Below, in pieces: positions 8,825 to 16,242 of a DNA stretch of 64,000 bases. The notes under the pieces were generated by a model. That model was not told the DNA's origin. It ran no database searches and worked only from the letters and a program-made list of their open reading frames with translations. Source of the DNA: JBGSTR01 sp963707135 (lineage in GTDB: Bacteria > Pseudomonadota > Gammaproteobacteria > Chromatiales > Chromatiaceae); the NCBI GenBank assembly GCA_963707135.1, contig CAVPOY010000020.1:11490-75489 (forward strand), read 5' to 3'. A program made the position numbers and the translations under genes. The first letter of the stretch is position 1, and each line of letters starts with the position of its first letter.

Positions 8825-9322
8825 CTATCTCGGACCGGTTCGCCCCGCGGCCGGCCCAAGGACCCGGCTTTGCACACGCATTCTCAGGCGCTGTTGCTGC
8901 AGCGCTTGTTCCTGCTGCATCAACTGGAGCTTTGCGCGCGCACCCGCGGCTCCTGTCGCGGTTCCTGGTTCGCGAACCCTGAGGCGCTCCTCCCGCTGCA
9001 GGGCCTGAAGCTCGCGGCGTTCATCCTCTAGGGTCGCGGCAAACCGCTGCCGCTGCTGCTGTTCGAGCGACTGCCACCGAGCGGATTCGCGCGGGGACGG
9101 CTCGGGAGCGCGTGACCTCGCCTCCCGCTGGTCCTGCTCCAGTCGCAGCCAGCCTTCCGCCGCCCGGCGCGTCTGCGGCCCGAGTGCGCCGACCGAGTTC
9201 GGCACGCCGTCCGCACCGGCAGATTCGACGCCCGCCAGGGCAAGACCGGCGATGCAGGCGGCCAGCGGCAGCACGCGAGGAGGCACCGTCTTGGTGCGTG
9301 CGAGCGATGACAGTGCTCGCAT
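8825..9322 (-). CDS. Secreted, glutamine/arginine-rich coiled-coil protein of unknown function
   Basis: A 165-residue protein. Starting at the ATG at 9320-9322 gives a typical export signal (basic RTKTVPPR, hydrophobic VLPLAACIAGLALAG, then SAGADG). The mature part is highly charged and predicted helical, e.g. EGWLRLEQDQREARSR, QSLEQQQRQRFAATLEDERREL and LQLMQQEQALQQQRLRMR, ending in a basic tail. I do not recognise a family; periplasmic coiled-coil proteins of this type are common and diverse. Upstream ATGs exist but would bury the signal peptide. Confidence 0.55.
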   Translation of the reverse strand: MRALSSLARTKTVPPRVLPLAACIAGLALAGVESAGADGVPNSVGALGPQTRRAAEGWLRLEQDQREARSRAPEPSPRESARWQSLEQQQRQRFAATLEDERRELQALQREERLRVREPGTATGAAGARAKLQLMQQEQALQQQRLRMRVQSRVLGPAAGRTGPR

Positions 9323-9354
9323 CCCCTGGCCGTTCCGTCGAAAGAAGCTGAGGT

Positions 9355-9433
9355 TGAAGCAGATCAAGTCTGCCAAGACTATGATTTCAAAGCGACGTGC
9401 GTTCAATATGACGGGCTGGCATCAATTCTGCTT
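9355..9433 (+). promoter_or_regulatory. Candidate sigma-54 promoter of a small RNA, with upstream palindrome
   Basis: TGGCA (9417-9421) and TGCTT (9429-9433) give GG and GC exactly ten bases apart, a good match to the sigma-54 -24/-12 consensus. About 30 bases upstream is an imperfect palindrome: TGAA (9355) ... AGTCT (9367-9371), AGACT (9376-9380) ... TTCA (9386-9389). It could bind an activator, although sigma-54 enhancers often lie further upstream. No coding start follows within the 120 bases to the terminator, which is why I read it as an RNA-gene promoter. Confidence 0.45.
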
Positions 9434-9442
9434 AGGCTAGAG

Positions 9443-9527
9443 CACGATTGGCAAAGGACACGTTCCAGCTCTCTCGTTCTCTGACCTCCTCAGTGGTGAT
9501 TTGCCCCGCGCGGCGGGGCATTTTTTT
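9443..9527 (+). ncRNA. Candidate sigma-54-dependent small RNA, about 85 nt
   Basis: The interval runs from the predicted start of the sigma-54-like promoter to a strong intrinsic terminator. It sits in the 232-base gap between two leftward genes, so the rightward terminator has no protein gene to serve. Inside it, CTGA (9481-9484) and TCAG (9490-9493) can form a small stem displaying CCTCC in the loop. A single-stranded CCUCC is complementary to Shine-Dalgarno sequences, and such loops are used by several known regulatory RNAs to block translation. No open frame with a ribosome binding site is present. The RNA is inferred from signals only; the 5' end is approximate. Confidence 0.45.
9502..9527 (+). 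terminator. Rho-independent terminator (rightward) with no protein gene upstream
   Basis: Stem TGCCCCGC (9502-9509) pairs with GCGGGGCA (9513-9520) across a three-base loop, followed by seven T residues (9521-9527). The T run is on the plus strand only, so it cannot terminate the leftward OsmC-like gene. It marks the end of the proposed small RNA. Confidence 0.88.
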
Positions 9528-9554
9528 GCGATAGCAAAACCCGGTCGGCGACGG

Positions 9555-9962
9555 TCAAGCGTCGAGGATCTCGGTCACAAACTGAGGGGACTGTTGCACC
9601 ACCCGCTTGACGGCGCATAGGTCCATCGCCTTGACGATGCCGGCGCGGTATTTGGTCGGGAACCCCTCTGGCAGGGTAAGTCTGAGAAAGGCGCGCGCCG
9701 CTGACGGGTCGGTCTTGTTGCCCTGCCATTCCATTGTCAGCCCGAGTCCCGCGGTCGGGATATTGCGGGTCTGACAGAACTTGAGCGCGAATATTCCCGC
9801 ACAGGTCGCAAGCGACGTAAGGAAGAGGTCGAACGGCTGGGGTGCACTGCCCTGTCCGCCCGATTCGGTGGATTGATCCGTCTCGATCAGGAAGCCCCGC
9901 AAACGGGCGTCCACGCGCTGTCCGCCCGGAAAACGGACCTCGATATTTTCCGGCCTGTCCAA
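9555..9962 (-). CDS. OsmC-like protein
   Basis: A 135-residue member of the OsmC/Ohr superfamily, thiol-dependent peroxidases that act on organic hydroperoxides. The two conserved cysteines are present in TSLATCAGIFALKFCQ and DLCAVKRVVQQ. The FPGGQRVDA and LFLTSLATC segments are typical of the YhfA-like OsmC branch. Translation starts at a TTG (9960-9962) with GAGGAGT seven bases upstream; no better in-frame start exists. It is flanked by the candidate small RNA, which runs towards it. Confidence 0.88.
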   Translation of the reverse strand: MDRPENIEVRFPGGQRVDARLRGFLIETDQSTESGGQGSAPQPFDLFLTSLATCAGIFALKFCQTRNIPTAGLGLTMEWQGNKTDPSAARAFLRLTLPEGFPTKYRAGIVKAMDLCAVKRVVQQSPQFVTEILDA

Positions 9963-10056
9963 CGGCTACTCCTCAGGGGTATTGCTGGGTATACGGCCTC
10001 GCGAGCCCGCGGCTGCCGGGGCCCGGCGGCGCGGGCCCCGTAGGTCTGAATAGCAC

Positions 10057-10575
10057 TCAGTCCCGATTCCGCCCACCGAACATCTTCATCGGAGCGGTCA
10101 TCATGTTCATCGGGTTGAAGCCGCCGCCCTTCTTTCCGCCACGGTCGCCGTCCGGACCATAGTCGTCGTAGGGTCCACCGTATCCGGGACCATAGCCGCC
10201 CGGGCCGCCGTATCCGTATCCCGGACCGTACCCGCCGCCGCCTGGATAGCCGCCGCCACCGTAACCGGGTCCGTAGCCACCCTGGGGTCCGTAGCCGCCC
10301 TGGGGTCCGTAGCCGCCCTGGGGTCCGTAGCCACCCTGGGGTCCGTAGCCACCCTGGGGTCCGTAGCCACCCTGAGGTCCGTAGCCGCCCTGGGGTCCGT
10401 AGCCACCGTAGTCGGGACCGGCGCCGCCGTAACCCTGCCCGGGATAGCCCGAGTCAGGGTAATTGGGTCGCCCAGAGCTTCCGGGTCCGCCGCCGAACCC
10501 GGCCGCTTGCGTGGTCTGGGAAGCGGCAATGCACAGGGCCAGCATGGCGCAGGCTTGGGTCGCGTGTTTAAACAT
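10057..10575 (-). CDS. Secreted glycine/tyrosine-rich protein with GGYGPQ tandem repeats
   Basis: A 172-residue low-complexity protein. The ATG at 10573-10575 has GAGGA upstream and gives a good signal peptide (MFKHATQACAMLALCIAASQ, cleavage after TTQAA). The mature protein is rich in Gly, Tyr and Pro, with seven tandem copies of GGYGPQ, then GYG/GPG-rich sequence and an acidic DDYGPDGDRGG stretch. It ends in a less repetitive tail, FNPMNMMTAPMKMFGG. Such compositions are found in cell-surface, matrix and condensate-forming proteins. I recognise no family. Copy number at the repeat is probably variable between strains. Confidence 0.75.
   Translation of the reverse strand: MFKHATQACAMLALCIAASQTTQAAGFGGGPGSSGRPNYPDSGYPGQGYGGAGPDYGGYGPQGGYGPQGGYGPQGGYGPQGGYGPQGGYGPQGGYGPQGGYGPGYGGGGYPGGGGYGPGYGYGGPGGYGPGYGGPYDDYGPDGDRGGKKGGGFNPMNMMTAPMKMFGGRNRD
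10277..10402 (-). repeat. 18-bp tandem repeat, seven copies, inside the GGYGPQ protein gene
   Basis: Seven head-to-tail copies of an 18-base unit, each encoding GGYGPQ on the minus strand. The units differ only by synonymous changes (for example CTGGGG versus CTGAGG, GCCGCC versus GCCACC), so the peptide repeat is conserved while the DNA drifts. The 18-base period keeps frame through any copy-number change. Confidence 0.95.
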
Positions 10576-10828
10576 GGTTCCTCTACTCATCTCTCCGGTG
10601 AAACGCCGGGCCCGCGGAAGGACCCTCAGCGCAATTATTGAAGGAACCCATCTCCGGGATCCTTCGCCGACTTGTCCGTAATAGCTCACAGCCGCGGACT
10701 CCCCGCAGCCAAAGGCCGGACTCATGGTACTCGCAATCCTGCACGTCGGCACACAACTTATGCCCCGGGGGGAGACGTCGATCGGAACAACGATCTCCGA
10801 ATCGAACGATTATTCGACAGGTGGCGGA

Positions 10829-11155
10829 ATGAGCATGGCGGATCCGACCCGAGGGCGGGCATTGAACCCGGAATTGAACGCGGACCGCCTGGTCACGCAC
10901 CTGCGCGCCCTTCTTGGCCGTCGCTGCTGGTACCGCGGAAAGCCCTGGCGGCTGCTGGATCTGCTACCGTCGGAAGGAATCCTGGTCATCGAGAGCCTGG
11001 AGACGACACCCCCGATCCTCACCGACCAGTACGGGCGGGCCAGCCATCGCGCAAACCAGCTGCTTCAGGTGCCAATCTTCGGCCCGGCCCGGGACCTGCC
11101 GTCGGCTCAGCTGCAAGACCTTCTCGTTGACCTCGACTCCCGCCCGGAGGGTTGA
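10829..11155 (+). CDS. Hypothetical protein, 108 residues
   Basis: The frame is open from 10724, but the coding-like sequence starts around MSMADPTRGRALNPEL; I chose the ATG at 10829 (another lies at 10835). Key stretches are LRALLGRRCWYRGKPWRLLDLLPSEGILVIE and LQVPIFGPARDLPSAQLQDLL. The WYRGKPWRLLDLLP segment looks like a small beta-barrel (SH3-like) nucleic-acid or ligand-binding module, but I do not recognise a named family. It stands alone, convergent with kdsB. Confidence 0.55.
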   Translation: MSMADPTRGRALNPELNADRLVTHLRALLGRRCWYRGKPWRLLDLLPSEGILVIESLETTPPILTDQYGRASHRANQLLQVPIFGPARDLPSAQLQDLLVDLDSRPEG

Positions 11156-11196
11156 ACCGGGCGGGCCTGACGCGTCGTCTCGCCTACGGCGGGGTT

Positions 11197-11988
11197 TCAA
11201 GCGCCTATGAGCCGTGCCACCCTGGCCAGGTCGTTTGCGGTATCGACGCCCGGCCCCGGTGACTCCGAGGCGACGCCTACATGTATACGCTCACCGTGCC
11301 AGAGGACCCGCAGTTGCTCGAGCGATTCCGCCGTCTCGATTGGCGCCGGTTCCCAGGAAACGTATCGCTTCAGAAAGGAGGCCCGATAGGCATAGAGCCC
11401 TATATGGCGCAGGAATCGGACCGACTTGGGCAGCGCCGCCCGCTTGCCCAGAAACTCGTCGCGATGCCAGGGGATCGGCGCCCGCGAGAAATAGAGCGCG
11501 AACCCCTGCCCGTCGACGACGACCTTGACCACATGGGGGTCGAACAGCGTCTCGCTGTCCTCTATCGGGTGGGCGAGGGTCGCCATGCCCACGGGAGACC
11601 GGGCCGACAGGTCCGACGCGACCTGGTCGATGAGCGTCGGCGGTATACAGGGCTCATCGCCCTGGAGATTGACGATGATGTCGTCGTCCGACCAGCCCCG
11701 TCGGCCAATGACCTCGGCGATGCGCTCCGATCCGCTGCGATGGGACGCCCCGGTCAGCTGGGCATCGGCACCGAAGCCGGCGCAGGCGTCGGCGATCCGC
11801 TGGTCGTCGGTGGCCACCACGACCTCGCCCGCCCCGCTTGCCCGGGCTCGCTCGACGACATGCTGCAGCAGCGGCCGGCCGGCGATCGGCAGCAGCGGCT
11901 TGCCGGGAAGCCGGGTCGAGCCGTATCGCGCCGGAATCACGACCTTGAAGGGTGGAATCTTGGCCGCCGCGGGCCTGTTTGCGTTCAC
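11197..11988 (-). CDS. kdsB: CMP-KDO synthetase
   Basis: 3-deoxy-manno-octulosonate cytidylyltransferase activates KDO with CTP for lipopolysaccharide inner-core synthesis. The 263-residue protein has the nucleotide-binding motif VVIPARYGSTRLPGKPL, NLQGDEPCI, and FSRAPIPW, all diagnostic for KdsB. The start is the GTG at 11986-11988, which overlaps the stop of the Trm112 gene (GTGA) and implies coupled translation. It is the last gene of the overlapping minus-strand block with lpxK and msbA, consistent with a lipid A/KDO operon. Confidence 0.95.
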   Translation of the reverse strand: MNANRPAAAKIPPFKVVIPARYGSTRLPGKPLLPIAGRPLLQHVVERARASGAGEVVVATDDQRIADACAGFGADAQLTGASHRSGSERIAEVIGRRGWSDDDIIVNLQGDEPCIPPTLIDQVASDLSARSPVGMATLAHPIEDSETLFDPHVVKVVVDGQGFALYFSRAPIPWHRDEFLGKRAALPKSVRFLRHIGLYAYRASFLKRYVSWEPAPIETAESLEQLRVLWHGERIHVGVASESPGPGVDTANDLARVARLIGA

Positions 11989-12173
11989 GGCCGGGGCACC
12001 TCTTCGTCGGCGGCCAGGGTGCGCGCCTCCTCTTCGAGCATCACGGGTATGTCGTCGCGTATCGGATAGGCCAGACGATCGCCTCGGCAGATCAGCTCCT
12101 GGCCGGACTTGTCGTAATAGAGCGGCCCCTTGCACAGGGGACAGACGAGGATATCCAGCAATCTCTTATCCAA
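11985..12173 (-). CDS. Trm112 family protein (YcaR-like)
   Basis: A 62-residue protein in the usual place between lpxK and kdsB. The family signature is DKRLLDILVCPLCKGPL, followed by ELICRGDRLAYPIRDDIPVML. The first CPLC cysteine pair is present, whereas only one cysteine of the second pair remains, as in other bacterial members. The start is probably the TTG at 12171-12173, eight bases inside the lpxK end. Family members stabilise methyltransferases in eukaryotes; the bacterial partner is unknown. Confidence 0.88.
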   Translation of the reverse strand: MDKRLLDILVCPLCKGPLYYDKSGQELICRGDRLAYPIRDDIPVMLEEEARTLAADEEVPRP

Positions 12174-13149
12174 CGGTGAGACCCTCGAGCTTGGAGAAGA
12201 AGGCGTCGATGAAGGCCGCGTCCAGATCGGCCCGCACCGGGACGTACCAGTGGTCAGCGTCCGCAAAGGTAGCGCACTTGACCGCATCTTTCTCGGTCAT
12301 CAGCACCGGCCCCGGAGGCCAGTCGGCGAGATCGGCCGCCGAGAACGGGTAATGATCCGGGTACGGACGCTCGACGATCGTCAGGCCGATCCCCCGCAGC
12401 AGCGCGAAAAACCGCCCCGGGTTGCCGATCCCCGCCACGGCCGTGACTGTCGACTCACCCCGAAACCCGGCCAAGTCCCGCAGCCGCGCGCCGTCGCGCA
12501 GGTTAACGGCGGCGTTCGGCACCAAATGCATCCGATGGCCTTTGTCGCCGCCGTGGTTGAGCACCAGGTCCACGGAGTCCAGACGCCCCGGCGGCTCCCG
12601 CAGCGGCCCGGCGGGCAGACAGCGCCGGTTGCCAAGCCCGCGCTGAGCGTCGACGACGGCGATCTCGAGATCCCGCGCCAGCCGATAGTGTTGCAGACCA
12701 TCGTCGGAGAGCAGGATATCGCACCCGCCCTCGCTCAGGGCCAGCTCGCCGGCCGCGACCCGATCGGGTCCAGCGACAACCAGGCAGCCGCCGCGCCGCG
12801 CGAGCAGGACCGGTTCGTCGCCGACCGCCCGGGGATCGCTGCCGGGACTCACCCGTTGCGGCCAGGTCCGGGCCGTGCCGCCATAGCCGCGGGTGATGAT
12901 GCCCGGTGTCCAGCCCCGTTCGCGCAGAAGCTCCACGAGCCGCAGGACCAGCGGCGTCTTGCCGGTGCCGCCGACGGTCAGGTTGCCGACCACGACGACG
13001 GGTACAGCTAGCCGGCGGCTCCGCGGCCACCCCGAGCGGTAGCCGAGACGGCGCAGCCGCACCGCCCCGCAGTAGAGCCAGGACAACGGCGCGAGCAACC
13101 AGGAAAGCGGGTGCGACCCGTACCAAATCCGGGTCGGGTCCCAGCTCAA
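12166..13149 (-). CDS. lpxK: Tetraacyldisaccharide 4'-kinase LpxK
   Basis: LpxK phosphorylates the lipid A disaccharide precursor to lipid IVA at the inner membrane. Seen are an N-terminal membrane-associated segment (SWLLAPLSWLYCGAV), the P-loop VVGNLTVGGTGKTPLV, ITRGYGG, LLSDDGLQHYRLARD and VLMTEKDAVKC. Homology begins at WDPTRIWYGSHPLSWLL, so I chose the TTG at 13147-13149 (327 residues, like E. coli), which follows GGGGGTGAG. The frame is open to a TTG at 13221 overlapping the msbA end, which is the alternative. Confidence 0.93.
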   Translation of the reverse strand: MSWDPTRIWYGSHPLSWLLAPLSWLYCGAVRLRRLGYRSGWPRSRRLAVPVVVVGNLTVGGTGKTPLVLRLVELLRERGWTPGIITRGYGGTARTWPQRVSPGSDPRAVGDEPVLLARRGGCLVVAGPDRVAAGELALSEGGCDILLSDDGLQHYRLARDLEIAVVDAQRGLGNRRCLPAGPLREPPGRLDSVDLVLNHGGDKGHRMHLVPNAAVNLRDGARLRDLAGFRGESTVTAVAGIGNPGRFFALLRGIGLTIVERPYPDHYPFSAADLADWPPGPVLMTEKDAVKCATFADADHWYVPVRADLDAAFIDAFFSKLEGLTVG

Positions 13150-13213
13150 GGGCTCACCCCCCGAACTCGATGGCCGGCCGTGCTTTGGTGTACCCGCGTC
13201 AGCCGAGCCGCCA

Positions 13214-14995
13214 TCAGGCAAGCGCGGGGACCTCGGCGCCGTCGTGGAACTGCAGCCGATGCAGTCTGGCGTAGTAGCCGCCGAGCGCGAGCAGCTCCGG
13301 GTGTCGGCCCTGCTCGACGATGCGCCCGTCCTGCAGGACGACGATGCGGTCGGCGTTCTCGATCGTGGACAGGCGGTGGGCGATCACCAGCGTGGTGCGC
13401 TCGCTCATGAGCTCCTGCAGCGCCGCCTGGATGTGACGTTCCGCCTCGGTGTCCAGGGCCGAGGTGGCCTCGTCGAGGATCAGGATCGGGGCGTCCTTGA
13501 GCATGGCGCGGGCGATCGCGAGCCGCTGGCGCTGGCCGCCCGAGAGCAGGACGCCGCGGTCGCCGATCCAGGTGTCGAACCCCTGGGGCAGCGCGCGGAT
13601 GAACTCCAGGGCGTGGGCCGCGGCGGCGACCCGCTCCAGGTCCTCCGCCGAGGCCGGCTCCGCGCGTCCGTAGGCGATGTTGTTGGCAATACTGTCGTTG
13701 AACAGCACCACGTCCTGGCTCACCAGCGCGATCTGGTCCCGGAGGCTGGTCAGCACGAGCTCGCGGATCGGTATGCCGTCGATCAGGATCTCGCCGGCGG
13801 TCGGGTCATAGAAACGGGGCAGCAGGCTCGCCAGCGTGGTCTTGCCGCTGCCGGAGCGCCCGACCAGCGCGACCCGCTCCCCGGGCTCGATGACCAGATC
13901 CAGATCCCGGATCGCGGGCACCTTGTCGGCCGAGTACCTGTGGCCCACGCCCCGGTATTCGATTCGCCCGTCCAAGCGGTCTACCCGCCGAGTGCCCGTG
14001 TCTACTTCCTGCTCCGAATCGAGGAGCTCGAACAGGCTGTCGGCGGCGATGATCCCCCGCTGCAGGTGGGCATTGACGCCGGTGAGCCGCTTGACCGGCG
14101 GCAGCAGCAGGCCCATCGCGACGACGAACGACATGAAGGTGCCCACCGATATGTCGTCCCTTAGGCCCTGCATGGTCGAGAGGTAAACGACCACCGCGAT
14201 CGCAAGCGCCGAGATCATCTGCACCAGCGGCACGCTGGCCGCCTCGGTCGCGATCATCTTCATCTGCAGCGAACGGGTCTTCTCGTTGACCCAGCCGAAG
14301 TGTGCTGCTTCCTGCCGCTGACCGCCAAACGCCTTGACCACCCGGTGACCGTCGATCACCTCCTGCGCCACATGGGTCAGTTCGCCGACCCGGTCCTGTA
14401 TGCGACGGCTGTATCGGCGAAACCGTTTGGTGGCATATTTGACCGCGCCGGCCATTAGCGGTCCGATCACCAGGAAGATCGCCGACAGGACGGCGTTGAT
14501 ATAGAGCATGTAGGCCATCAGCCCGATGACCGTAAATCCGTCGCGAACGAGGGTCGTGATCGCCGAGGTCGCCGCGGTCGCGACATACTCGACGTTGTAG
14601 GTGAGCTTGGCGAGTATCTGGCCCGAGCCGTGGTTATCGTAGTAGCGGGTCGGCGCGCGCAGCAGGTGCTCGAACATCTCCTGGCGCAGGTTCGCGACGA
14701 CCCGGCGCCCGACCCAGCTCAGGAAATAGTCGTTGATGAACCCCGCGATGCCCCGTACGAGGAACAGGCCCACCAACACCAGGGGCATCATCCTGACGAC
14801 GTTCTCGTCCCTGTCCACGAAGCTACCGTCGATCAGCGGCTGCATCATCGCCGCGAACATGGGCTCGGTGGAGGCATAGATCAGCATGCCGACGATCGAC
14901 ACGGTAAACATGCGCCAGTAGGGCTTGGCGTACCGCAGAAGCCGGGCGTAGATCTGCCGGGCATCCGAGTCCGGCCGGCTCGGCTCGAGGCTCAT
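13214..14995 (-). CDS. msbA: Lipid A export ATP-binding/permease MsbA
   Basis: A 593-residue ABC exporter half-transporter that flips lipid A-core across the inner membrane. The N-terminal membrane domain (about residues 20-320, six helices) is followed by the nucleotide-binding domain with Walker A LVGRSGSGKTT, Q-loop ALVSQDVVLF, signature VLLSGGQRQRLAIARA, Walker B ILILDEATSAL and switch IAHRLSTI. Its ATG overlaps the exbD stop (ATGA), and its stop lies next to lpxK, so exbB-exbD-msbA-lpxK-Trm112-kdsB is one co-transcribed series. Confidence 0.96.
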   Translation of the reverse strand: MSLEPSRPDSDARQIYARLLRYAKPYWRMFTVSIVGMLIYASTEPMFAAMMQPLIDGSFVDRDENVVRMMPLVLVGLFLVRGIAGFINDYFLSWVGRRVVANLRQEMFEHLLRAPTRYYDNHGSGQILAKLTYNVEYVATAATSAITTLVRDGFTVIGLMAYMLYINAVLSAIFLVIGPLMAGAVKYATKRFRRYSRRIQDRVGELTHVAQEVIDGHRVVKAFGGQRQEAAHFGWVNEKTRSLQMKMIATEAASVPLVQMISALAIAVVVYLSTMQGLRDDISVGTFMSFVVAMGLLLPPVKRLTGVNAHLQRGIIAADSLFELLDSEQEVDTGTRRVDRLDGRIEYRGVGHRYSADKVPAIRDLDLVIEPGERVALVGRSGSGKTTLASLLPRFYDPTAGEILIDGIPIRELVLTSLRDQIALVSQDVVLFNDSIANNIAYGRAEPASAEDLERVAAAAHALEFIRALPQGFDTWIGDRGVLLSGGQRQRLAIARAMLKDAPILILDEATSALDTEAERHIQAALQELMSERTTLVIAHRLSTIENADRIVVLQDGRIVEQGRHPELLALGGYYARLHRLQFHDGAEVPALA

Positions 14996-15420
14996 GGCTC
15001 CTCTTCGGCCGGCCGGGTCGCACTGAAGGCGATGCGGACCAGACCCGCCTGACTCGCCGCGTCCAGCGCCGTCATCACCGCCTGGTGCGGGGTGTTGGCG
15101 TCCGCCTGGATCAGGACCGGCAACCCCTTGCGCTCGCCGAGCGCCCCGGTCAGCGCGCGCACCAGCGTGATCGGCCGGCGGTCCGTGACCGCCTGGTCGT
15201 CGACGTAGAAACGGCCGGTGCGGTCGATGACGAGACGGATCATCTCCGGCTCCTCGGCCGGCGCGTCCTCGCCCTGGGCCTCCGGGAGCTGGATGCGCAG
15301 CCGCGCCTCGTCCTTGAAGGTCGTCGAGACCATGAAGAAGATCAGCAGCAGAAACACCACATCGATCAGCGGTGTCAGGTTGATGTCCACCGAGTGCCGG
15401 CGATGGGGACGCAGGTTCAT
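14992..15420 (-). CDS. exbD: ExbD/TolR family biopolymer transport protein
   Basis: A 142-residue protein with a single N-terminal membrane helix (INLTPLIDVVFLLLIFFMVSTTF) that carries the conserved protonated aspartate, and a periplasmic C-terminal domain. Together with ExbB it forms a proton channel that energises TonB-type or related envelope transport. It overlaps exbB upstream and msbA downstream by ATGA junctions. The position before msbA is common in gammaproteobacteria and does not itself identify a TonB partner. Confidence 0.93.
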   Translation of the reverse strand: MNLRPHRRHSVDINLTPLIDVVFLLLIFFMVSTTFKDEARLRIQLPEAQGEDAPAEEPEMIRLVIDRTGRFYVDDQAVTDRRPITLVRALTGALGERKGLPVLIQADANTPHQAVMTALDAASQAGLVRIAFSATRPAEEEP

Positions 15421-16043
15421 CGGGTCTCGCCGCCCTCCTCGCGCTCGCCCTTCATGACCTCCACCAGCCGCAGCGCCTGCTGCTCCATGTCGATGGCGAT
15501 CCGGCTGACCCGGCTGTCGAAGAAGCGGTAGAACATCAGGCTCGGGATCGCGACCGATAGTCCGGCCGCGGTGGTGATCAGCGCCTTCGAGATCCCGCCC
15601 GCCAGCACGCCCGCGTTGCCGACCCCGGCATTCATGATCACACCGAAGACATCGATCATTCCGAGCACGGTACCGAGCAGGCCGAGCAGCGGGGCCACCG
15701 ACGCGACCGTGCCCAGGGTGTTGAGGAAACGCTCGAGCTCGGCGATCACCTGACGGCCGGCGTCGTTGATCGCCTCCTTCATCACCTCGCGCGAATGGTT
15801 GCGGTTGATCAGTCCGGCCGCGAGCATGCGCCCGAGCGGCGAACCTTCCCGGATCTTTTCGATCTCGTCGTTGCCGAGCTGATTCTGGCGATAGAGCTGC
15901 CAGATACGGCTGACCAGATTGTCGGGCATGATCCGGCCCCGTCGCAGGGTCCAGGCGCGCTCGAGGATGATCGCGGTCGCGACAATGGAACAGGCGACGA
16001 TGGGAACCATCAGCCAGCCGCCCGCTTGCATCAGCTCGAGCAC
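15417..16043 (-). CDS. exbB: MotA/TolQ/ExbB proton channel family protein
   Basis: A 208-residue inner-membrane protein. The start chosen is the GTG at 16041-16043, preceded by GAGGA; longer frames add an unlikely extension. Helix 1 is WLMVPIVACSIVATAIILERAW. The conserved core is LGTVASVAPLLGLLGTVLGMI, with a following helix ISKALITTAAGLSVAIPSLMFYRFF. It pairs with ExbD, whose gene it overlaps by ATGA. About 200 bases separate it from comEC upstream, so a promoter may lie in that gap. Confidence 0.93.
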   Translation of the reverse strand: MLELMQAGGWLMVPIVACSIVATAIILERAWTLRRGRIMPDNLVSRIWQLYRQNQLGNDEIEKIREGSPLGRMLAAGLINRNHSREVMKEAINDAGRQVIAELERFLNTLGTVASVAPLLGLLGTVLGMIDVFGVIMNAGVGNAGVLAGGISKALITTAAGLSVAIPSLMFYRFFDSRVSRIAIDMEQQALRLVEVMKGEREEGGETR

Positions 16044-16242
16044 AGAGGATTCCTCGGGTCTCTTGGCCCCGGCAGGGTTACACCGGGAGTCAATCAGGGC
16101 AGATACCGCCGTTGCGGCCCGGCCATCCGGCAACAAGGGCCGCATGATACTCGAAACGGGCGGACTCGCCGAACCGGTCGCGCCTGGTGCTGTGCGGTTC
16201 ACGTTTTGTCACGGCCGACCAGGAAGGACGCACGTCTATCGG

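Noticed and set aside
10277..10402. Seven 18-bp repeats that could be read as a CRISPR array
   Set aside because: There are no spacers: units are contiguous and encode a peptide repeat.
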